Shown one piece after another: positions 43,901 through 51,373 of a stretch of DNA of 64,000 nucleotides. The DNA is taken from NCBI GenBank assembly GCA_029260735.1, contig JAJDCR010000087.1, positions 83,568 through 147,567 of the forward strand, written 5' to 3'. The notes under the pieces are model-generated. The model was not told the DNA's origin, ran no database searches, and worked only from the letters and a program-made list of their open reading frames with translations. This stretch comes from Planctomycetota bacterium (GTDB lineage: Bacteria; Planctomycetota; Uabimicrobiia; Uabimicrobiales; Uabimicrobiaceae). Position numbers and translations under genes: made by a program. Within the stretch, counting starts at the first letter, position 1, and every line of letters begins with the position of its first letter.

Positions 43901-45174
43901 AACCAATGCCGCCAAAAATACATTAATTTCCCTCGGGCTAAAGAAAGTTTACCGAAAAACTCGATCAGTAAAATAGCACAAATTCCTGTGTCAATGAGCA
44001 TTAAATTATGACGTGTTTGATTCGAAAGCTCCATCGTTTCTTCGGCAACTAAAAGAACGATGACCATCAGGATAAGAAAGAGAACCGTTTTTTCAAAGAA
44101 ATTAACAAAACGTTCTCCAAAAATACCTTCCATCCTGTGTTGAATTTTTTTATCTTGTATTTCTCGTCCTAAAGAGCGATTTTTGCTTTTTAGCTTGCGG
44201 TAGTGTTTCGACAAACTAGAAGGGATTTCTTTTTTAGGAATCTGGGTAATTTGCTTTTTGATAAACTGGAGAAGCCACTCGTTTTCTTCGCAAATAACCT
44301 CTAGGCTTTTAATAGCTATCCGGAGGATTTTCTCTTCCGACCCGACTAAAACGTCGTCGATTGCGTCTTGGACATCTATGGCGAAATACTCAAGTTCTTG
44401 CAGTCTCTCGCCTTGGGGAAGAGCTTTTAAAAGAGTTTCTAGTTTATGTCTAAGATGCTTGCGTTTTTCTAGGCAAATTTCAAGCATCGGACGATGAGAT
44501 TCCTGACTCTGGCTAATATTCGGCTGAATATCATTTCCCCAAAGCAAGGTCTCCCATACCTTTCGTACTTTGGTGTCTTCGCGAGTCAAAGCACTGCTTG
44601 TTTCTAAGTCGAAAAAAGTAACCTCTTTCCCTAAAGCTTTGTCTCTGATAACAGCTAACTGTTCCGAGAGAAAAGGATCGTGGAGCAAACTTTTTGTTTC
44701 ATGAGACTGGGCCACTAGATAATATATTTCATTGATAATGTCAGGAAGGAGACTTTCATTTTTCTGAGTATCCAGAAGCTTGACAATTCTCTTGAGAAAA
44801 AGCAGTTCCTGAGAAAGAGAAAGCAAATTCATGGCGACAACAATAGGAAGCTTAATAACATCTCCTAGCAAGTCGCGTGCGAATTCTTCTAGCTTTTGCA
44901 CTCTCTTTTCTGTCCAGTTATAGATATCCTGTTTATCTTGATCAGAGCGCTGTAATATCTCATCTTGTAAAGTATTATGTATTTCGAGCAAAGGTTGCAG
45001 AATTATGCTTAAGGAAGTTTTGTCTAACCCTAGTAGTTGCTCATTGAGATTGTTACGTAGAAAGTCCCACTCTTCGTACATGTCCCAGATTTCGTTCAAA
45101 AGCAGATCACTTCTCTGGGAAACACGACGATGAAGTCGCTCAATGTCCTGCTGTAGTATTTTTATTTCACTCAT
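40951..45174 (-). CDS. 1407-residue protein with a voltage-sensor domain
   Basis: Residues 1-340 are helical and coiled-coil-rich. A four-helix voltage sensor follows: S1 about 362-378, S2 about 392-408 (Asp395, Glu405), S3 about 425-440, and S4 with arginines at 452, 455, 458, 461, 464 and 467, one every third residue. No pore loop with a K+ or Na+ filter follows; S4 runs into a basic helix. A second membrane region (about 680-745) and a very long, charged cytoplasmic part complete the protein. It may be a voltage-sensing scaffold or proton pathway. It lies 48 bases after gspE. Confidence 0.7.
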   Translation of the reverse strand: MSEIKILQQDIERLHRRVSQRSDLLLNEIWDMYEEWDFLRNNLNEQLLGLDKTSLSIILQPLLEIHNTLQDEILQRSDQDKQDIYNWTEKRVQKLEEFARDLLGDVIKLPIVVAMNLLSLSQELLFLKRIVKLLDTQKNESLLPDIINEIYYLVAQSHETKSLLHDPFLSEQLAVIRDKALGKEVTFFDLETSSALTREDTKVRKVWETLLWGNDIQPNISQSQESHRPMLEICLEKRKHLRHKLETLLKALPQGERLQELEYFAIDVQDAIDDVLVGSEEKILRIAIKSLEVICEENEWLLQFIKKQITQIPKKEIPSSLSKHYRKLKSKNRSLGREIQDKKIQHRMEGIFGERFVNFFEKTVLFLILMVIVLLVAEETMELSNQTRHNLMLIDTGICAILLIEFFGKLSLARGKLMYFWRHWFTDFLPSLPFGLVAHIYGEHITRIHILRGVRLIRLIRFIRIFRVFTFLLRGSDRLVRHYGRWLNRNIVFFGSAEEVKNRRQPTLIDYVQDLRGLSLNRSRMIFRRVHDREAKINFIAAYIKILDVQMDIINHSGNFIKQRNTKATPILAEDVIHTLLNLRGPEVENIMGREFPSSLYQYLKVFNTPVLRRFPGIHRLVAKHEELEPTEFTAWLGRNVGRVLERCLSVVYWFVDLYGVINPPRVLDRIGNALVNSFQRPAKKLMFLGGFVIFMDLLFQAFPLPIIQQSLDFLEKFVGVPLIVIGGVCIIPVLLGWWLKSIAGEATDFFLRTSEAQFINLLEDVKLITAQEDMEFLYERVLKPELALVWGGRAYPSAHTIIQKWKKEVFSWDNDKSDSIAAMQLTTRQKVREWNRQRQVLLIYRDYLDGSPLHRSDVKTTEQLLGNIAIDNIRTHRLNYSKKELKKLEKLDLENNRSFFGPYLWFSFITQSISHNTARLLVDYNKYCLPEPLIELQSEEKVSEYREWLDHRLHGKAPQKKKKEKNKKRGSVDTHPLYMTTRFTALHFLTIDKEQDENIRVTFGDSLYKALEKDRRQLIRHIFSTYPLHEWPQAQRTINPYELYQTYMAGGQVLLLPARLTLKFFGLIGLALKWLAQKIHEILNPELGVDMESSDPDFNVMARKINRMRKPAYIECMKLRARFDFEYLGLKLQETEGLGEGSREEHKVTGQNWLGPFEEDLEFIQALDYERDYFYSLYRQRKNGLKSFHSFIKERNWKGEAFLEYLASIDATLPPRSGEIMRALALAYTIDYKELPSFLNATEVLQNAFNEAIDGVRKLSFHDRFFVLGPNKIKEILFGKSNRERKDFNKFWQSHYENYSEQEKKIAWHTYLKGRKNLRPALTFMSVGGDFAGAEKILQQIIRNPTPWTEELIAIRTVQTLAILDVSNYQKHISRLGEYSEREGIIDKREKKEASSESPEKATETL

Positions 45175-45192
45175 AATTTTAGTTATCTATCG

Positions 45193-45221
45193 TAGGGACA
45201 GCCCTCAAGGCTGTCCGTTTT
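45193..45221. repeat. Intercistronic hairpin (GGACAGCC/GGCTGTCC)
   Basis: GGACAGCC (45196-45203) pairs perfectly with GGCTGTCC (45209-45216) in the gap between gspE and the voltage-sensor gene. Flanks GTAG and GTTTTAC match the repeat at 12862-12904. There is no T-run, so read-through is likely. Confidence 0.55.
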
Positions 45222-45222
45222 A

Positions 45223-46929
45223 CTAGTGATCCACCTGAGTCACTCGAAGCATTTCCTCTAGACTACAAATCCCTTGGAGCATTTTGCCAATCGCATCCAC
45301 GCGCAAAGTTCTTAATCCTTCTTCTACCGCTCCCTTTTTGATGATACTAGCAGGTTTACGCTGGACAACTTCTCCTCGAATTCGTTCATTAATAGCCAAT
45401 ACTTCGTAGATTCCACAACGATCGAGATACCCTGATTGCATACATTGATCACAGCCTTCTCCCTTCCAAAGAAAACCATCGCTTTCTTTAAGAATATTCT
45501 TGTCAAGATCTGCTCCTATAAGCTCATCTTCCTCGGGAACGTACTGTATTTTACAGTTTTCGCAGATTTTACGAACAAGACGCTGAGCAACGACTCCTAG
45601 TAGAGAAGAAGAGACAAGGTAAGGCTCTATTCCAATATCGACCAGTCGAGTTACCGCACTAGCAGAGTCATTTGTATGTAAGGTAGATAATACTAAGTGA
45701 CCCGTTAGAGCCGCTTGGATAGCTATTCGGGCGGTTTCTTCATCTCGAATTTCCCCTACCATAATGACATCAGGATCTTGGCGAAGTAAGGTTCGAAGAC
45801 CTTGGGCAAAAGTCAGCCCTCTCTTGGCGGCGACGTTAATTTGGCTGATGCTATCAAGCTGGTACTCAACAGGGTCTTCGACAGTCATAATATTTTTTTC
45901 AATGGAATTTAAGCGGGTCAAGGAAGAGTAGAGAGTTGTAGACTTACCACTACCTGTCGGACCGGTCACAAGGATAATTCCATGGTTTTGATGAATGTAA
46001 TAATCGATTAGCTTAAAATCCCGTTCGTGCAGACCAATGCTACTAAGCTCAAAAACTCGGGCCGACTTATCGAGAATACGCATTACAATGCGTTCTCCCC
46101 AAGAAGTAGGAACCGAAGAAATCCGCAAATCGACTTCAGAGTCTCCGAGGGTAATACTAATGCGCCCATCTTGAGGAAGCCGCTTTTCTGCGATGTCCAT
46201 CTTTCCCATCACTTTAATCCGGCTAATAATCGATTCTTTGTAACGTTTAGGCAGAGATTGAGTTTCATAGAGAATTCCATCAATCCGAAAACGAACTTGG
46301 AGTTTTTCTTCGTAAGGTTGGAGGTGAATATCACTCACTCTTTGGCGTAGAGCCTGCAAAATAATGTTATTGACAGACTTAATGACAAACGGTTTATCAT
46401 AACCTATATGCCCTGTAATATCATGTCTATCAGGATTTTCTTCATCCAGCTCATCATCATCTAAACCGACTTCCCCAGTTTCATCAAAAGCGGAAGTCTT
46501 GCTGTAAGCATTCTGGATCAGTTTTTGAATTTCACCGCGGGGAGCTAAAACCAAATCTATTTCGCTCTCAAGAAGAGCCGAGAGTTCGTCTTGAGCAGGA
46601 ATATCAAAGGGAGTACTTGTCGCTACTTGGTAGCGCCCGTCTTGTTCTCCTGTGCCCACCATGTTGGTGCTCATGGCGTAATTCATGGGAATTTTTTGTC
46701 TAAAATACTCCGGAACGCTTACTTGCCCTAAACTCTCTATCAAAGAGTAGTCTAACTCTTCTGCTACTACCTTAAGAAGGTTCTCTTCGGTAATATAGCG
46801 TTGGTTTAACATGTATTTGTCGACGGAACTATTTTGCAATTCCGATTTCTCTAAAATTTCCTCAATTTTATCTTCTTTGAGAAGCTCTCTTTCGACAAAG
46901 AGCATAAGGAGATTTTTGGTTGTTAGCAT
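45223..46929 (-). CDS. gspE: Type II secretion / type IV pilus assembly ATPase (GspE/PilB)
   Basis: A hexameric ATPase that powers pseudopilus or pilus assembly from the inner-membrane cytoplasmic face. The N-terminal GspE_N domain (about 1-150) leads to the catalytic part: Walker A GPTGSGKS at 323-330, Asp box VTVEDPVEYQL, Walker B LRQDPDVIMVGEIRDEET, and a His box ALTGHLVLSTLHTND. A zinc-binding CENC...CDQC set near the C-terminus is typical of the family. AGGAGG precedes the ATG at 46929, so I do not use the longer frame to 46965. gspD lies upstream; gspF and pseudopilins are not in the window. Confidence 0.95.
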   Translation of the reverse strand: MLTTKNLLMLFVERELLKEDKIEEILEKSELQNSSVDKYMLNQRYITEENLLKVVAEELDYSLIESLGQVSVPEYFRQKIPMNYAMSTNMVGTGEQDGRYQVATSTPFDIPAQDELSALLESEIDLVLAPRGEIQKLIQNAYSKTSAFDETGEVGLDDDELDEENPDRHDITGHIGYDKPFVIKSVNNIILQALRQRVSDIHLQPYEEKLQVRFRIDGILYETQSLPKRYKESIISRIKVMGKMDIAEKRLPQDGRISITLGDSEVDLRISSVPTSWGERIVMRILDKSARVFELSSIGLHERDFKLIDYYIHQNHGIILVTGPTGSGKSTTLYSSLTRLNSIEKNIMTVEDPVEYQLDSISQINVAAKRGLTFAQGLRTLLRQDPDVIMVGEIRDEETARIAIQAALTGHLVLSTLHTNDSASAVTRLVDIGIEPYLVSSSLLGVVAQRLVRKICENCKIQYVPEEDELIGADLDKNILKESDGFLWKGEGCDQCMQSGYLDRCGIYEVLAINERIRGEVVQRKPASIIKKGAVEEGLRTLRVDAIGKMLQGICSLEEMLRVTQVDH

Positions 46930-47086
46930 AGAATTCCTCCCTTTTGGCAAAACATGAAGGATCATCTTACCCGTCGATTTAGGTAAGGTTAAATTTTAAC
47001 AGTAAAATGGAGGCAAGTAACCAAGGCATAAGGAAGACACTCGAAGGTGGGACCAAAAGTTGAGTTGTTTGCCTTGTATTTAAGTG

Positions 47087-47124
47087 TTGAGGAAAGTTGA
47101 CTTAGAATAAGCAACTTTCCTCAA
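47087..47124. terminator. Hairpin downstream of gspD, possible terminator
   Basis: TTGAGGAAAGTTG (47087-47099) pairs perfectly with CAACTTTCCTCAA (47112-47124), 12-base loop. It follows the gspD stop by about 17 bases on the minus strand. There is no T-run, so it may attenuate transcription or stabilise the 3' end rather than terminate fully. Confidence 0.55.
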
Positions 47125-47140
47125 TAAAGAAACCCTTACC

Positions 47141-49195
47141 TTATTTCTGAGGGTCGGGACTTTGATAGTCGAGCATAAAAAGAGGCTCTAGCTCATTTTT
47201 TTGCAAATCATATTTTTCATGGTACTTGATAAAAGACTCATCAATGAGACTAATATCAACACCTTCTTTTTGAGCTTTTACTTTAACTTCATGAGATAAT
47301 TGAATAAAATCTTTAAAGCCTTCTTCGCGAAGAATCTTTGCTGTAATAAACAGATAAATATTTCGCTTAGTGTGGTTGACAATACGTCTTTGGAAAAGAA
47401 AACCAATTATGGGCAAATCACCCAACAAAGGAATTTTCTGAACACTTTCCGAAACGCTATCAAAGGTCAAACCACCTACAGCGACAGTTTGCCCATCGGG
47501 AATAGTTACCGCAGAGATCAACTGACGAGTCCTTTTCGCTTGAACTCCTCCAACGGCATTGGAGTTGAGATCAAAATCTTCAATCGTTTGATTGACATCC
47601 AAGCGCAAATAATTTTTCTCTCCACTAATGTGGGGAGTAATGATTAAGGTAGTCCCTGCTTCTTCAAAACCACCAAAGGACTGAACATCGTTATTTCCAT
47701 TATTACCTCGGTTGAGAACTTCTGAAGGTTGGGCATCTGCTACTTTCAGTTCAGCTCGCTCATTGTCATTAGTAACAACACTGGGTAAGGAAACAACTTT
47801 AACGTTAGCTTTATTTTGTAAAGCACTGACAATAACAGGTAAGTTGAAAATACTGTCATCAAATTGAATTGCGCCCAGTCCCCCTTGGTTGACAAGAGGA
47901 ATTTTTCCCAGCTCTTGGGCAGTAACATTCTGGCCAGCAACAATGGGTGTAGCTGTATTTCCGTTGATCGCGGCTAAGTTAGATAGTCCAAAGCCAGTAT
48001 TTCCGGCAAAATTAACTTCGTCTTGTTGTGGGTCAGTGGCATAAAAAAGTTCCACTCCCAAATCCAAAAGATCCTGAGGGCTCAGCTCAACCAAAGCTGC
48101 TTCGACCATAACTTGAGGCCGGCGAACATCCACTTGTTCAATAATTTGTTGAATTTCTCGCCAATCTCTTTCATTCGCTCGAACAATCAGAGAGTTGGTT
48201 TGGGGCTCTGCTTCCACAGCAGGAGGAACAGAAGTATCAGGACCTTGACTTCCACTTTTAACCTCTCCGGTGGAAACTCCATCTCCTTCGATTAGCTTGG
48301 CTAAGACTTCTTGCAGCTCTGTAGCATCAGCATGTTTCAGACGCCTATAGTGGATATTAGAAGGTTCTTCCGCTAATCCTTGGTCCAACTCATTGATCAA
48401 AGTAACAATCTGTTGCATTTTTGCACTGTAAGCCTGAACAATAATGGCACCCAAGCGAGAGTCTGCAACCAATTTAGCTTCATCTAAATTGGGGCCAAGC
48501 CCAATTCCACCACCCGTTCGGTTTTCTTTAATGACAAATTCTTTTAGCTTCTCCACAGTTTCTTGGGCATCCGCATACTCTAATTTAATGACTCTAAATT
48601 CTTTTTGAGGTCCCTGTTGGTCCATAAGCTGGATAACATCATAGATTCTTTTAACATTAGGCCCATAGTCGGTTACAAGTATAGTGTTCGAGCCTTCAAT
48701 TCCCGCTAAGTTTCCCCCTTGAGGGTTCACAATACGTAAAGCCCGCAAAGTAGTTTGAACCTCACGTGCTGAAATATACTTCAAATTAATGACCATCGTG
48801 ATGAAGTCATCTCGATCTTTATATTTTTCGAGTTCACTATCTTCATAGAGCGTTATTGTCGGAGTCCAAGGGCCTTGGATATTTCTTTTGATTTTGTGGA
48901 TTTTTCCGCTGCCTTCAGCGGACTCTACGATATAGCCATTATATTCCATCACAGATAAAAATATTTTGTAGAGTTCATCCTTGGAAACAGGATCTGTCGA
49001 TTTTAGATAGATCTTTCTTCCTTTTACCGAAGAATCATAAAGGAATCTTTTTCCTGTTTCTGTTGAAATAAATTTAATAAATTCTTCTAGCTCGGCCTCG
49101 GGAAAATCGAGATAAACTCCTTGCCCCAGAAGAAATACAGGACTGAGGAGAAAGAGCCCAAAAAGTGCTATTACTAGCTTGACATTGCTTTTCAT
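47141..49195 (-). CDS. gspD: Type II secretion secretin GspD
   Basis: The outer-membrane secretin of a type II secretion system. A signal peptide (about 1-24) precedes the N0 domain (LDFPEAELEEFIKFISTETG), N1-N3 repeats (VINLKYISAREVQTTLRAL, VIKLEYADAQETVEKLKEF, YRRLKHADATELQEVLAKL) and the secretin core with VPLLGDLPIIGFLFQRR near the C-terminus. Its 684 residues are full length. A charged C-terminal tail follows the core and could bind a pilotin. gspE lies 211 bases downstream. Together they support an outer-membrane secretion route, possibly for the PEP-CTERM or other exported proteins here. Confidence 0.95.
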   Translation of the reverse strand: MKSNVKLVIALFGLFLLSPVFLLGQGVYLDFPEAELEEFIKFISTETGKRFLYDSSVKGRKIYLKSTDPVSKDELYKIFLSVMEYNGYIVESAEGSGKIHKIKRNIQGPWTPTITLYEDSELEKYKDRDDFITMVINLKYISAREVQTTLRALRIVNPQGGNLAGIEGSNTILVTDYGPNVKRIYDVIQLMDQQGPQKEFRVIKLEYADAQETVEKLKEFVIKENRTGGGIGLGPNLDEAKLVADSRLGAIIVQAYSAKMQQIVTLINELDQGLAEEPSNIHYRRLKHADATELQEVLAKLIEGDGVSTGEVKSGSQGPDTSVPPAVEAEPQTNSLIVRANERDWREIQQIIEQVDVRRPQVMVEAALVELSPQDLLDLGVELFYATDPQQDEVNFAGNTGFGLSNLAAINGNTATPIVAGQNVTAQELGKIPLVNQGGLGAIQFDDSIFNLPVIVSALQNKANVKVVSLPSVVTNDNERAELKVADAQPSEVLNRGNNGNNDVQSFGGFEEAGTTLIITPHISGEKNYLRLDVNQTIEDFDLNSNAVGGVQAKRTRQLISAVTIPDGQTVAVGGLTFDSVSESVQKIPLLGDLPIIGFLFQRRIVNHTKRNIYLFITAKILREEGFKDFIQLSHEVKVKAQKEGVDISLIDESFIKYHEKYDLQKNELEPLFMLDYQSPDPQK

Positions 49196-49398
49196 AATGA
49201 ACCTGGAAGAGATAATCGAAGATTACCTTCTCTCCTTTCTTTAGATACCACAGATAGCAAAATTTGTTCTTGAACACACTCAAAAACTCACAGGAATGAA
49301 GCTATTTCAGGCTTTTTAATATAACAAAAAGGAGATTTAAAGTCAAAGAGTTTTGTCGGGAGGAAAAAACGATCTTCGACCCCATTTTATAAAGAGTT

Positions 49399-49791
49399 CT
49401 AAGCCTTCTCGAAAACCTGATGCAAAAGCTGGGTTGAGTAAACTCCCAAAGCAGCCAAACTAACTCCGAGAAAATTACTCCCCAGAACATAGAAGAAAGC
49501 TACTCTAACCTTACCTTCTTCAATTAAGTGAAAGGTTTCCAAGCTAAAAGTGGAAAAAGTAGTGAAAGCCCCCAAGAAACCTGTAAAAATCATCAGCTTT
49601 ATCGAAGGTGAAAAGTGAGTCAGTGTGGTTAGTTTCCACAAAACTCCAATGAAAAATGACCCTAACATATTCACAGTAAAAGTGCCCCAGAAGGAACTGA
49701 CGACAAACTTACGTACAACCCAAGCAGAGATTTGATAACGAAGAAGGGCTCCCAAAGAAGCTCCCCCCACAATGGCAAGAATATTTTTCAT
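49399..49791 (-). CDS. crcB: Fluoride channel CrcB/Fluc
   Basis: A 130-residue, four-helix inner-membrane protein that exports fluoride as a dual-topology dimer. Family marks: GGASLGALLRY at the start, WGTFTVNMLGSFFIG in helix 2, GFLGAFTTFSTFSLE in helix 3, and a final helix. I looked for a crcB riboswitch upstream and saw none. Single gene. Confidence 0.95.
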   Translation of the reverse strand: MKNILAIVGGASLGALLRYQISAWVVRKFVVSSFWGTFTVNMLGSFFIGVLWKLTTLTHFSPSIKLMIFTGFLGAFTTFSTFSLETFHLIEEGKVRVAFFYVLGSNFLGVSLAALGVYSTQLLHQVFEKA

Positions 49792-49854
49792 AACAATTAC
49801 TCTATCTTTTCCAAAATTCTTTCTAGTTCGACAAAATTCTTCCTAGTTCGACAA

Positions 49855-49971
49855 CTAACTCACTCGCATTCTTGTGGTATAACTCTCTCCATTGCTTCCA
49901 GGTAAAATTGTTTGAGGATCTAAATCATAAAATGAGTGATTTTGGTTTGGGCTTTGGGATGAATCCATCAT
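49855..49971 (-). CDS. Small ORF, 38 residues, uncertain
   Basis: An ATG at 49971 has AAGGA 8 bases upstream and opens a 38-codon frame (HSFYDLDPQTILPGSNGES in the middle). No hydrophobic segment and no family recognised. It could be a small gene or the remnant start of a longer one. The surrounding 49792-50168 region otherwise holds a short direct repeat (AATTCTTCCTAGTTCGACA-like, near 49813-49853) and nothing else I can name. Confidence 0.3.
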   Translation of the reverse strand: MMDSSQSPNQNHSFYDLDPQTILPGSNGESYTTRMRVS

Positions 49972-50168
49972 ATTATGATTCCTTGCGGGGTTGAGAGGTA
50001 TGTCATTAATAATTCTAAATGATAGGAATGGAGGGAAAGAGGAAAAAGCTAGTGCAAATATTATTTAGGGTTTCTGGGTGGCAAAAGTTTGCTTTCGGCT
50101 CACTTTATTCTGGGCTATTCATCTATAACCTTTGGTGTAATGCGGAAACTTTTTCCTCTTAGATTTGC

Positions 50169-51179
50169 TTAGTGACCTTGTCTTTTTGCTATATCTTTGC
50201 TTAAAATTTCCGAGAAAACACCTTCTATTGATCTTTTACCACTGGCGACTAGATTGATAGTTTTAGCCCGCTCAATGATTTCCCCTTGGAATAGATATAT
50301 ATATATATCCAGAGCTTCTCGAATAAAGCGTGCTTCGCTAGTTCCTCGTACAATAGTGAATTTGCGTAGAGTGCTAAAGCAATCTATTTCTAAAAGAGCA
50401 GAGGTTTTGATATCTTGGTCAAAGAAGGTCATTATGTAAAGATCCAAAGCAACGTTAATAAGTTCGTTTACTGACCAGCGATAGTACTCAGCTACTTTTT
50501 GAACTATCTGAGCGTTTTTTACAATGATACTTTGTTTTTTGCTGCCCGTTTCCTCGGTTCCTTTAAATTTATGAAGGGGAGTGAAGGAGTACAAGGGAAA
50601 TCTTTTATGGACATTTGATTTTTCGCCAATGTAAACCATTTTTTTGGTGGACGAACCAGAGCTAGATTTTTCTTTTTCGAAATCAGACTTGAGAGCTTTA
50701 TCTACTCCTCCCTGCAGAATATTCCCCAGAAAAGCAGGAAAAAATTTCTCTTCAGGAGTTTCTTCAAAAACAGTATGAGCGCCTTCCACTACCCCATCTT
50801 GAAGTAAGCGAATATAAATTTCCAGGGCACGTCGAAGTAACTTTGCTTCGCTAGCTCCATTTGCTATCGCGTGTTTTTTTAAAGTACTAAAACTGTCCGC
50901 TTCAATAACATTCTCTTTTTGGGTGTTGTAATCAAAGAATGATTTTATGTACATTTCCAGAGTTGTATTGATTAATTCGTTGACGGACCAATGATAGTAC
51001 TCTGCAATTTTTTGAACAATCTGAGAGTCTTTAATAATAATGCTTTGGGTTTTTTTATTTGAAGGCGGAAGTTCATTGCCTAGAGCTAACGGACGAAAAG
51101 ACGAAAGTCGGTTTGCAATGCTTGATCCAAAAAGATCATGTCCCCGCGGAGAGTCCGAAATTTTCTTGTCTACGGTCAT
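50169..51179 (-). CDS. Internally duplicated ribbon-helix-helix-like protein
   Basis: The 336 residues contain two copies of a block of about 100 residues (about 45-140 and 210-310). Each block holds two segments with a ribbon-helix-helix outline: SIIIKDSQIVQKIAEYYHWS followed by VNELINTTLEMYIK, then FSTLKKHAIANGASEAKLLR followed by RALEIYIRLLQ. Four such units in one chain would allow a pseudo-dimeric or tetrameric DNA-binding protein from a single polypeptide. DNA binding is inferred from pattern only. Soluble, no other domain. GGGAA lies before the ATG. Single gene. Confidence 0.6.
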   Translation of the reverse strand: MTVDKKISDSPRGHDLFGSSIANRLSSFRPLALGNELPPSNKKTQSIIIKDSQIVQKIAEYYHWSVNELINTTLEMYIKSFFDYNTQKENVIEADSFSTLKKHAIANGASEAKLLRRALEIYIRLLQDGVVEGAHTVFEETPEEKFFPAFLGNILQGGVDKALKSDFEKEKSSSGSSTKKMVYIGEKSNVHKRFPLYSFTPLHKFKGTEETGSKKQSIIVKNAQIVQKVAEYYRWSVNELINVALDLYIMTFFDQDIKTSALLEIDCFSTLRKFTIVRGTSEARFIREALDIYIYLFQGEIIERAKTINLVASGKRSIEGVFSEILSKDIAKRQGH

Positions 51180-51373
51180 AAAATATTTCCCAATTTTCTA
51201 ATATATTTGCTCCTAACTTTCAAAATAGTTTAGAACAAATAATATTTTAGTCCCCTTGTGGCATTCTATAATTTCTTCAGTATAACAAAACTTTTCATAG
51301 GTTAGAAGAGGTTATTTTAGCACGATAAGTTTTTTTCTAAAAATACAAAAAATAAGCCCAATGAGAATACTTC

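Noticed and set aside
49792..49860. Fluoride riboswitch upstream of crcB
   Set aside because: No crcB-type pseudoknot motif could be found in the upstream region.
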